Shown here in pieces: positions 54,892 through 64,000 of a DNA stretch of 64,000 nt (positions within the stretch are counted from its first letter, which is position 1; every line of letters begins with the position of its first letter). Both the position numbers and the translations under genes were made by a program. The DNA is from Glycine soja (Eukaryota > Streptophyta > Magnoliopsida > Fabales > Fabaceae). The stretch lies in contig NC_041002.1 in the NCBI RefSeq assembly GCF_004193775.1, positions 17,169,535 to 17,233,534 on the forward strand, written 5' to 3'. The notes under the pieces were generated by a model. That model made no database searches. It was given only the letters and a program-made list of their open reading frames with translations, and had not been told where the DNA came from.

Positions 54892-55400
54892 AATAGGTTT
54901 TTGAAGTTTGTCATTTCAATTTCTTACTAAGTAAAATGGATCATTCTCAAGGTCCAACGCCTTAAAATGATCACCTTTTAAAGTAAAAAAGAATCACTTG
55001 ATAAAAAAGAACTACGTAGGTTTGATTTCCTCATCGCAACTGAGGAATACGTAGGAGCAAAGGGAAACACCCTTGTCGACCACAAAAAGAGAAAAAATAT
55101 AAAAAGGGTATAAAGGATATAAAGACATAAAAAGGGAACATAAAAAAATCAAAGTCATGTTTGCACATTCGATTAAAGGCTGCCGTCCCTTGGGACGGAC
55201 GTGTGGGGTGCTAATACCTTCCCCGTGCATAAATACAACTCCCGAACCTTTCACTTAAAAGTTCGTAGATCGCGTCTTTTCCGGTTTTTCAGACGTTTTC
55301 CACAAATAAACGTTGGTGGCGACTCCGCGCGTATTCCTTTCGTGGAACACGCATCCCGCGAGTCACGCGTCGCCCTCCCGCCGAAGGGTAGGTTGCGACA
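54892..55400 (+). repeat. LTR of Ogre-like element B, right part
   Basis: Continues LTR B after the SIRE1-like insertion, begins with the duplicated AATAG and ends GGTTGCGACA. With 35,940-37,087 it gives an LTR of about 1.65 kb. It includes AACTACGTAGGTTTGATTTCC and the ATTAAAGGCTGCCGTCCC block also present in LTRs A and C. Confidence 0.88.
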
Positions 55401-55402
55401 GT

Positions 55403-55420
55403 TGGCGACTCCACTGGGGA
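55403..55420 (+). other. Putative primer binding site of element B
   Basis: TGGCGACTCCACTGGGGA, two bases after the LTR end, as in elements A and C. Confidence 0.65.
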
Positions 55421-56352
55421 CAGTTTTTAGAGAGTTAGGCTATTTAATCTTGTGCAATGCTTTACCATGACTTACTCCTTTGTTGGTTTCCCTTCATTAT
55501 GTTCTTGTGTATATAAAATCTTTGTTGCTTTTAGTGCGTTTTAAAATGTATGCATGAGGTAAATATTTATTCATTTGATGCACACAAACACCAACACTAT
55601 TTGCACACACTGTGAGTTGAAAAAGGGCCCTATACCCGGGTTCATGGGAGCATAAGGAGTGGAGATGGATCTGTGATCATGCTAGGTCTCCGACTTGCTT
55701 GATTACAGTGAACCCTCATCTAGAGTTTTCCTCTTTGAAAACATATTGTTGCTAGTAGTCCCTACTGCTGCCGTATGTTCTTCGAAGGGGATAATATCTC
55801 CAGAAACTATCAAGAGAGATATGACTACCTTGGGGGTTATTGCTAAATGCCTAGTTAGTTCTCTCCCTTATAGGTCCCTTTAAATAGGGGCACGGAGCAA
55901 ACACGCTGCGTGCCATTTTTCACACTGCCATGCATAAATATCATATACCCTTTTGCTTATGTTCAGTGAATATTGTCATGCTATTGCGCCTTTTGCATAT
56001 GCATCGCATAGGGGTTCTGTCTTGATCCCCTCTATAGGCAAATCAATGGAGGGTCCGGGTCACCGTTTTAAATACATACGTTGGGGCACTTTGCTACCCC
56101 TAGACGTTGTGTCTAAAAAGGAGACAATGTCCCGGGCACCCGCATTCTTAAATTACAGCTGTGTCATATGCATTCCTTCATGCATTCATCCATTCCACCC
56201 ATGAGATATCGGAGTTTTGATTTGCACCAGCTTTTTGTCTCACTTTAGTAAGCATGGGGACAAATCAAACCGGCAAGAGGTTTTACCAAGTCAAGGTTAA
56301 AAGCCTAGATACCACCAGCATCAAGGAATTAGGGCGGTTGATGGAACCTCTC
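55421..56352 (+). other. Leader and first ORF1 codons of Ogre-like element B
   Basis: A leader matching that of A (16,975-17,820), then ATG at about 56,255 (MGTNQTGKRFYQVKVKSLD, ending in ELGRLMEPL). ORF1 is cut after about 33 codons by the LTR of element C at 56,353. The rest of B would lie beyond the window. Confidence 0.8.
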
Positions 56353-58480
56353 TGTCATACCCTAATTTCGTCCGGGGACCTTTGCTTGATGACATGCGAC
56401 CTTTCTTTGGTCCTTGTGAGGTGCTTGGCATCCATCATTGGGCAATTTGTGAAATTCCAGGACATGCCGAAAAACCAAAAAAAATATATTGATGCACAAT
56501 CCGTAAGTTTCCGTGACACACCGGAAATCAAATGGAAGCATCGTTGCATAATTAGGTGAGGTTCCGTAACATTCCGTAAGTCAAAAGGGGGATGATTATG
56601 TAATCCGCAAGGTTCCGTAACATTATGGAAAGAAAACAAGTATCGTTACGAGATTCGTAAGTTTCCGTAACTTTACGAAAAAAGAATCACCAAAAAAGGT
56701 AAGGGGGTGAACTTATCAAGATAGGGGTGTAAATAGCAATTCAAATCTAGGCCCTTCTAGAACATTTTGGAAGTTGGGTTGCTTAAGGAGGAAGCAACTG
56801 GGCGGCAAGCTCCTCCACGTTTTTGAAAAATGGTTTTCGGGGCTTCCGCGGCTTCCGTAATACTTCCGTAAAATTTCCGAAAACCTTGGGTAAGCATATT
56901 CCACTTAACATTGGTGAAAGGGAAGAGAAAAAAGATGAAAATCAAATTCGAAAACAGTTCCGTAAGGCTTTCGTAACTTTTCCGTAAAATACGAAAAGGG
57001 AGGTGAACTTAGTAATTCGGGTGCGCTTAGAAATCTTCTTCATTAAGTCTTTGGGCGGCAAGCACCTCCCTTTTTTCTATAAATAGGGGAGGGGGGAGCT
57101 GTTTCAAAATGTTCAGCCCCTTTGGCACTTCTCTCTCTTTCGAATTTGCTTGGAAAAATCGTTTCCGTGAAGAAAATCTAAGCCGAGGCGCTTCCGAAAC
57201 GCTTCCGTAAGCGATTCTGTGGAAATTCTTCATCGTTCTTCACCGTTCTTCATCCGTTCTTCGTTCGTTCTTCGTTCTTCAACGGGTAAGTTTTCGAATT
57301 CGAGACTTTCAATTCATTTCTTGTTTTGTGTACTTTCACTTTAATTTCGTTTACTTTCAGTTTTCTTTTCTTCCGTTTTTAACGTGCTTTAACCATTTAT
57401 TTAAGCCGTTTTCTCGTCTAATAAATGATAAAATGAATTTCAACCGATCATTTGTGTTGTAATCTCGTTTAATCACTGTTAAAACGAAATCTAACTGATC
57501 GTTCACGCTATAACCTCGGTTAAACCAAAAAAAGTAAAATAATAATAAAATAATCAAAATATCTTTGAATAAAATAATAAAAAAAATCAATCGGACGTTT
57601 TTCTTTGGAAGTTTCCTTGAATGAATTGATTAATAACCAAAGTGAAACTAAGACTAAAATCAACTCACAAATCAAGTTTTTTTCCGAAAAATCACTAAAA
57701 ACCGTTTTAAGGTCCAACGCCTTAAACGGTCCTCTTTGCTTTTATCGGTTAACATGGACCGTTCAAAAGCATAAAATCAACATGTGACTTTACCGCTTTT
57801 GCAAGAACTACGTAGGTCTGATTTCCTCATCGCAATTGAGGATACGTAGGAGCAAAAGCCCCGCTTTTGTCGACCACCCCAAGAGATCGTTAATGGTCCA
57901 AATGCCTTAACGTTTCTCTCCTTTCAAAAACAAGAGATCGTTAATGGTCCAATGCCTTAACGTTTCTCTCCTTTCAAAATCAAAAGACCGTTTAATGGTC
58001 CAACACCTTAAATGACCTTTTGTTCAAATAAAAAACATATTTTGCAAAAAAGACAAAAAACAAACTTAAACCAAACACTTTGTTCCAAAAGAACTACGTA
58101 GGTCTGATTTTCTCATCCCAAATTGAGGAATACGTAGGAGCAAAGGGAAACACCCTTGTCGACCACAAAAAGAGAAAATATAAAAAGGGTATAAAGGATA
58201 TAGAGACATAAAAAGGGAACATAAAAAATCAAAGTCATGTTTGCACATTCGATTAAAGGCTGCCTTCCCTTGGGGCGGACGTGTGGGGTGCTAATACCTT
58301 CCCCGTGCGTAAATACAACTCCCGAACCTTTCACTTAAAAGTTCGTAGATCGCGTCATTTCCGGTTTTTCCGATGTTTTCCTCAAATAAACGTTGGTGGC
58401 GACTCCGAGCGTATTCCTTTCGTGGAACACGCATCCCGCGAGTCACGCGTCGCCCTCCTGCCGAAGGGTAGGTTGCGACA
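56353..58480 (+). repeat. 5' LTR of Ogre-like element C
   Basis: 2,128 bp with the same ends as LTRs A and B. It is longer because of extra copies of internal subrepeats, including a 60-bp tandem duplication (AAGAGATCGTTAATGGTCC at 57,893 and 57,942) and an expanded TTCCGTAA-rich region (56,860-57,060). TATA box at 57078-57085. Confidence 0.85.
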
Positions 58481-58482
58481 GT

Positions 58483-58500
58483 TGGCGACTCCACTGGGGA
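58483..58500 (+). other. Putative primer binding site of element C
   Basis: TGGCGACTCCACTGGGGA, two bases after the LTR. Confidence 0.65.
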
Positions 58501-59347
58501 CCGTTTTTAGAGAGTTAGGCCATTTAATCTTGTGCAATGTTTTACCGTGACTTATCCCTTTGTTGGCTTTCCTTCATTATGTTCTTATGTATATAAACTC
58601 TTTGTTGCTTTTAGTGCGTTTTAAAATGTATGCATGGGGTAAATATTTATTCATTTGATGCACACAAACACCAACACTATTTGCACACACTGTGAGTGAA
58701 AAAGGGCCCTATACCCGGGTTCATGGGAACATAAGGAGCGGAGGTGAATCTGTGGTCATGCTAGGTCTCCGACTTGCTTGATTACAGTGAACCCTCATCT
58801 AGAGCTTTTTTCTTTGAAAACTTATTGTTGCTAGTAGTCCCTACTGCTGCAATATGTTTTTCGAAGAGAATGATACCTCTAGAAACTATCAAAAGAGATA
58901 TGACTACCTTGGGGGTTATTACTAAAAGCCTAGTTAGCTCTTTCCCTTATAGGTCCCTTAAATTGGGGCACGGAGCAAACACGCTGCGTGCCATTTTTCA
59001 CACTGCCATGCATAAGTGTCATATACCCTTTTACTTATATTCAGTGAGTATTGTCATACTATGTACATTCCCGTGTTGCGTCTTTCGCATATGCATCGCA
59101 CATGGGTTCTGTCTTGATCCCCTCTGTAAACAAACCAACGAAGGGTCCGTGTCACCGTTTTAAATACATACGTTGGGGCACTTTGCTACCCCTAGACGTT
59201 GTATCTAAGAAGGAGACAGTTTCTCGGGCTCCCATATTCGTAAATTGCATCTGTGTCATATGCATTTCTTCATGCATTCATCCATTCCACCCATGATAGA
59301 TGTCAGAGTTTTGATTCGCACTAGATTTTATTTCACTTTAGTAAAAC

Positions 59348-60329
59348 ATGGGATCAAGTCAAAAGCCTTCGCTTAAAAAGAGGTTCTATCAAGTCAAAAT
59401 CAAGAGCTTAGAGGTCACTAGTTTAGGAGAGTTGGGGCAATTAATGGGTCAACTTCAACGGTAAGCCTTTCGCAAAGCCTATGGTAAGATTTGGGACCTA
59501 GCTAGGGTAGAAGTCTCCATGGAACCGATTGCATCCCTTTCCCAGTATTATGACCAGCCCCTAAGGTGCTTCACATTTGAGGACTTCCAGCTAGTGCCGA
59601 CTGTGAAAGAGTTGGAAGAAATCCTGGGATGCCAACTGGGAGGAAGGAAGCCATATCTTTTCTTTGGGTTCTATCCCTCCACGACAAGAGTTGCCAAGGT
59701 AGTGAAAATCTCAGCACAAGAGTTGGAACGTCTAAAGCAAAACAGAAATGGAGTAGTCGGAGTACCAAGGAAGTGTTTGGAGGAAAGGGCAAAGGCCTCG
59801 GAAAATCAAAGGCGAATGGGCTTTCTTTTATTGACATCTTGGCGTTTTTTATCTTTGGAGTTGTCCTCTTTCCGAATATGGAAGGGTTAGTGGACCTAGC
59901 AGCGATTGAAGCTTTCTTCGCCTTTCATCATGGCAAGGAAAGCCCGGTCGTCGCCATTTTGGCCATGTATGACACGTTCGACCGGGGATGTGAAAAGAGC
60001 AGCGCAAGAATTGTTTGTTGTGCACTGGCTCTCTATGTGTGGCTGGTTTCACACCTTTTTTCTCCAAGAAGGTAGGCCCGTCTATCCGCTACAAGGTCAC
60101 CGCTCGTGCGTCGAAAAGGGAAAGGGTAATTGATTCATTGCACCAAGAGGCAACAATGTGGACGGACTGATTTGCTCTTACTTTGAACAGGAGTCAAGAA
60201 CTTCCCCGATTGCTAGCCAAGGCCAAAGCAGTGGCGGACACCTACTCCGCCCCCGAGGAGATCCATGGACTTCTCAGCTATTGTCAGCATATGATAGACT
60301 TAATGGACCATATGATTAGAAACCGCTAG
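59348..60329 (+). pseudogene. Ogre ORF1 pseudogene, element C, internally deleted
   Basis: Starts at ATG 59348 (MGSSQKPSLKKRFYQVKIKS). It has a TAA at 59462, continues with QYYDQPLRCFTFEDFQLVPT and ILGCQLGGRKPYLF, shifts frame near 59,815, and goes on with FGVVLFPNMEGLVDLAAIEAF. Near 60,125 about 900 bp present in A (18,590-19,485) is missing, which removes the WFPRWKEG block and most of the coiled-coil region. The end (LPRLLAKAKAV...SYCQHMIDLM) is retained. Confidence 0.78.
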
Positions 60330-61495
60330 GAAGTTTGTATTGTCGCTCAGATCTTGACTAGTTATAACTTTTTGAAAAAAATGAGTTTATCCCACGTTTT
60401 TACTCCAAAAATCAGTGCGAATCAAGTCACTCCCGCATTTTATCTCTAGCATGCATTGTATGTTGGTCTCGTCCTTTGTCAAGGGAAGCCGAAAGGTCCA
60501 TATCACCTTCTTAACTGTACACATAGGGCACTGCGCCCCCAAATGCGCAAGTAAGAAGAGATAATTTTTCGGGCTCTCGTGTCCGTAAATGCATTCATAT
60601 CATGCATCGCATAAACATCTCTTCATGGCATCATAATGAACATATCGTTCCTGCATTTGTCTGTTATCATATTACAGCCTCACATTTTGCATGAGTCATG
60701 GCATCATCATGCATATGCGTTCAACAAACTTTTTGATCTGCAAAATTGCATACCATTTGTTTTCATGTTTGCTCATCCTTGTGTTTTCCTCTACAAAAAC
60801 AAAAAAAGGGGAAGCGTGAAACTTCACACTACATTCTTAGTTGCATGTGTTAGGTACCATGGGCCAACCATGTTGGGATCATAAACCCATTTCTAAAAAA
60901 AAAAAAAAAAAACACACAACAACAAAACAAAATAATTGAACATGGTACCTAATGCATGGTTAACTAGGAAATGGTGTTTCTTCGGGCATCTCAATTTCAT
61001 AATTACATTTTCCATGCATAGCTTAAAGTATGCCCGAGTCATTCATCCCTATGAGATGTTGTTGAAGTATTGGCGATCAGAATTGCCATTCCTTGGATTA
61101 CGGGGTTGAACCAAGCTCATGCTTTTACAAAAAGGTTCATCAAGTCAAGTTGAAATATGGAAGTAACCGTCTTGCAAAATTGGGGCAAAAGATGAATCGA
61201 GTCACATCACTGCTTCGTCTACTGCCAAACATATTTAGGATTGTTTATGTCCTTGTTACTTCCAGTTTCACCTTGACAAAGATGTCATGGACCATGTTGA
61301 AAATCTAAATTGATTCAACCCCATATCCTGCGTAAAAATTCGCAATACTTCAACTGTACATCATTCGCATACATCCATGCTTTTCATTGGTTGCATTGCT
61401 CATTGAATTCTTTCGTTGAAAAATAAAATAAAATAAAATAAAATGAACTTAATCATTGTTATAAAAAAGAAAAGGACACGCTTTACGGCACCCTT

Positions 61496-63260
61496 ACCGA
61501 ACTCGTGCTAGAGCTAGAGTAATGGGTGAAGCAGAGGAGGTGCAAGAGAAGATGAAGGCCGACATGGAGGCCATGAAAGAGCAAATGGCCACAATGATGG
61601 AGGCCATGATGAGCATGAAGAAGATAATGGAAGCCAATGCGGTTATAGTTGCCGCTACTAGCGCTGTCGCTAAGGTGAACCCGATGCTCCCATCTGGCCT
61701 CAAGCAAATGAATCATCCAACCTCAAATATGGTAGGCAAAGATTTGGGAAGTACGGATGACCCCATGATGTGCAAATTCAAAACAAGCACGCCTTCCCGC
61801 CATATGGTTTGCCTCCCAAACTATACACCACCCAATGTGGTGTACATTCCCAATGAGGATGTCAATAACTCCACTCCCATACTCATTAAGAGCCAACAAC
61901 CTCAATCTGATCATGCACATGTCTCTCGACCCATGGAGGAGACACATGAAATTCCGCACCACGATCTAGCCAACTTCGAGCCTTGCCTCGGATATGCTGC
62001 TGAAGGGCAAGCAGTTGGTGGTATACCCCTGCAAAACACTTTGGAGGGCCCTCAATATCATCCACAACCACAACCCTCACGTTCCACAGCGGTTAAAAAC
62101 CCTCATGACTATGGCAGGAATGGGAAAGTTGGATCATCTAGAGGAAAGGCTCAGGGCCATTGAAGGAGGTGAAGATTATGCCTTTGCTAACCTAAAAGAG
62201 TTGTTCCTAGTACTCAATATCATCACCCCTCCCCAGTTCAAGGTGCTGGACTTTGACAAGTACAAGGGGACTACTTGTCCCAAGAACCATCTAAAGATGT
62301 ATTGTCAGAAGATGGGGGAATACGCAAAAGATGAGGAATTGTTGATACATTCCTTCCATGAAAGTCTTACTGGGGTAGCTGTTACCTGGTACACTAACTT
62401 GGAACCTTCCCGAGTCCATTCTTGGAAGGACCTAATGGTTGCCTTTGTTAGGCAGTATTAGTACAATTTTGATATGGTTCTGGATAGGATGCAACTACAG
62501 AACATTTGCAAAAAGGGGGACGGATCTTTCAAAGAACACGCCCAAAAGGTGGAGGGATCTGGCGGCCCAAGTGGTACCCCCAATGATGGAAAGGGAGACG
62601 ATAATCGTGATGGTAGACACATTATCGATACTCTACTATGAAAAGATGGTGGGCTACGCACCCTCAAAGCTTTGCGGATTTGGTCTTCGCCAGTGAAAGG
62701 ATCGAAGTGGATCTAAAAAGAGGCAAATTTAATCATCATGCTTAGACGAATGAGAAAACTGGGGCAAATAAAGAGGGTGAGAAAGAGGGAGAAACCCATG
62801 CTGTGACTGCCATTCCTATACGGCCAAGTTTCCCACCAAACCCAACAATGTCATTACTCAGTCAATAACAAACCTCCTCCTTACCCACCACCCAGTTATC
62901 CACAAAGGCCATCCCTAAATCAACCACAAAGCCTGTCTACCGCACTTCCAATGACGAAGACCACCTTTAGCACAAACCAAAAAAACACCAACAAAAAGGA
63001 ATTTTGCAGCAAAAAGCCTGTAGGGTTCACCCCAAATTCCGTTGTCATATGCTAAACTTGATCCCATATCCACTCAATAATTCAATGGTAGCCATAACCC
63101 CAACCAAGGTTCCTCAACCTCCATTTTTCTGAGGATACGACTCGAACGCAACGTGTGCTTATCGTGGAGGAGCCCTGGGGCATTCCATTGAGCATTGTAT
63201 GACCCCGAAGCATAAAGTGTGAAGTCTAATTGATACGGGCTGGCTGAAATTTGAGGAGAA
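61496..63260 (+). pseudogene. Ogre gag pseudogene, element C
   Basis: RARARVMGEAEEVQEKMKAD starts the same N-terminal coiled-coil-like region as in A, here once and not duplicated. 61,522-62,163 stays open. A shift near 62,150 leads to the core (GKLDHLEERLRAIEGGEDYAF, KYKGTTCPKNHLKMYCQKMG, VAVTWYTNLEPSRVHSWKDL) up to a TAG at 62,459. Beyond it are broken pieces (QLQNICKKGDGSFKEHAQK), a proline-rich stretch and a zinc-knuckle-like AYRGGALGHSIEHC near 63,150-63,200. Confidence 0.75.
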
Positions 63261-63757
63261 TCGCTTGTTGAATCATAACATTGACAAGCAACACCATACA
63301 TGGGGCAATTCTGGAAGCTGTTGTTATGACTCATCAGGATTTTCAAGTTTATGCCATTATTATAAACCACAGTTACAATGCTAAATGATATGGATAAAAT
63401 GGACATCCTTGTCCCTCATCCTCTCACAAACGCATGTTTGCTTATTCAACTTTCACCGGAATGTGGGTGCAAGCCATTGGTCTATTTGCTCAAGCGACCT
63501 GCGCTCCTGAGTGTTGACTTCCAAGACTGTTCAATCAGAGATTACTCGTCTTGCATGTTGGTGGGGGTGCCGTAAAACAACGAGTAAAGTTCAAAACAAA
63601 TAAGTTTCAAAATAAAAAAATAAGTTTCAAAATAAAAAAAAATAAAAAGGCATTTGATTGACTGTGTTTTCAAGTAAAAATATAGACGTTCATGTGACTT
63701 CATTTTATCATTCCAGAAAGTTTGCCTTCTTAGAGAAGCGAGTTGTCAAGAATAGGA

Positions 63758-64000
63758 TGTTGGACAAATGGCCTCAGTTACCTTAAGAAAAAGGGGGGTT
63801 GAATTAAGATGCAAAGACTATTCCCCAATTGAACTATCACTCTTTCTTTTTGGATTAACAATGCACCCTTAACATGAATTACTCAAAAGACAAATCAAAA
63901 TAAACTTCTTTAAAGCAAAAGATAAATAGCAATAAAAGAAGTTTAAAGGAAGAGAGGAATGCAAACTTGATTTATACTGGTTCGGCCACTTCCCGCGCCT
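63758..64000. mobile_element. Left end of another inserted element, probably an LTR, cut by window edge
   Basis: Element C follows element A up to AATAGGA and then breaks to TGTTGGACAAATGGCC, a TG start typical of an LTR. The sequence then has a G-run and TTGAATTAAGATGC and, at the end, ACTGGTTCGGCCACTTCC. No coding sequence is visible. Its orientation and family cannot be fixed from 243 bp. Confidence 0.5.

Larger units (their letters stand above)
56353..63757 (+). mobile_element. Ogre-like element C, inserted in ORF1 of element B
   Basis: LTR (56353-58480), PBS, leader, ORF1 with a deletion, then gag and 3' non-coding sequence matching A. It has no insertion at the site where A carries the chromovirus. 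Like A, it has no RT or integrase after gag. It is interrupted at 63,758 by another element. Confidence 0.8.

Noticed and set aside
15205..56352. Elements A and B as one tandem Ogre array with a shared LTR at 35,940
   Set aside because: No polypurine tract is visible before 35,940, and LINE and MULE remnants lie between. The DNA before it is not Ogre 3' sequence.

Overview
This window is plant nuclear DNA made almost entirely of nested transposable elements. No intact host gene is recognisable. The retroelement families point to a legume, most likely soybean (Glycine), in repeat-rich heterochromatin: a SIRE1-like Ty1/copia Sirevirus with an env-like ORF, Ogre-like Ty3/gypsy elements with an extra ORF upstream of gag, and a chromovirus with a very long LTR. 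The organism call is inference from these families; no search was run.

Layout. 1-2,600: decayed Mutator-like (MULE) transposase on the minus strand, with a 630-bp foldback MULE-type MITE that has a perfect 9-bp target duplication. 5,009-11,003: a decayed Ty1/copia element with both LTRs and a 5-bp TSD; its reverse transcriptase is missing and a second copy of its leader sits in that place. 11,259-12,674: a solo LTR with TSD. 13,486-14,902: a small non-autonomous LTR element. 15,205 to about 32,900: Ogre-like element A (LTR, PBS, broken ORF1, broken gag, tandem-repeat-rich 3' part). A 5.2-kb 3'-truncated chromovirus (20,478-25,710) is inserted in A. 29,353-30,185: a 24-bp minisatellite whose units are hairpins with compensating arm changes. 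32,925-33,738: a second tandem array. 33,740-35,885: an LTR fragment, a MULE fragment and a LINE remnant.

From 35,940 the LTR of Ogre-like element B is split by the main feature, a very young SIRE1-like array at 37,088-54,891. Its structure is LTR-internal-LTR-internal-LTR on the minus strand, flanked once by the 5-bp duplication AATAG. Each unit has a tRNA-iMet primer site, an intact 1,577-codon gag-pol ORF, a UAG stop followed by CAA UUA, an in-frame env-like ORF, and several polypurine tracts. The three LTRs are all 1,001 bp and differ at one position by eye. Element B resumes at 54,892 and is cut at 56,353 by Ogre-like element C, which is itself interrupted at 63,758 by another element running off the window.

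How the parts work together. Only the SIRE1-like units look able to express protein: Gag-Pol makes the particle and enzymes, and rare readthrough of UAG would append the env-like domain. The other elements are broken and act mainly as targets. The observation I rate highest is a composite motif, GATGTC-N2/3-GACATC-N6-GACATC, occurring at about 12 sites per SIRE1-like unit in LTR, UTR and coding DNA, in both orientations and several reading frames.
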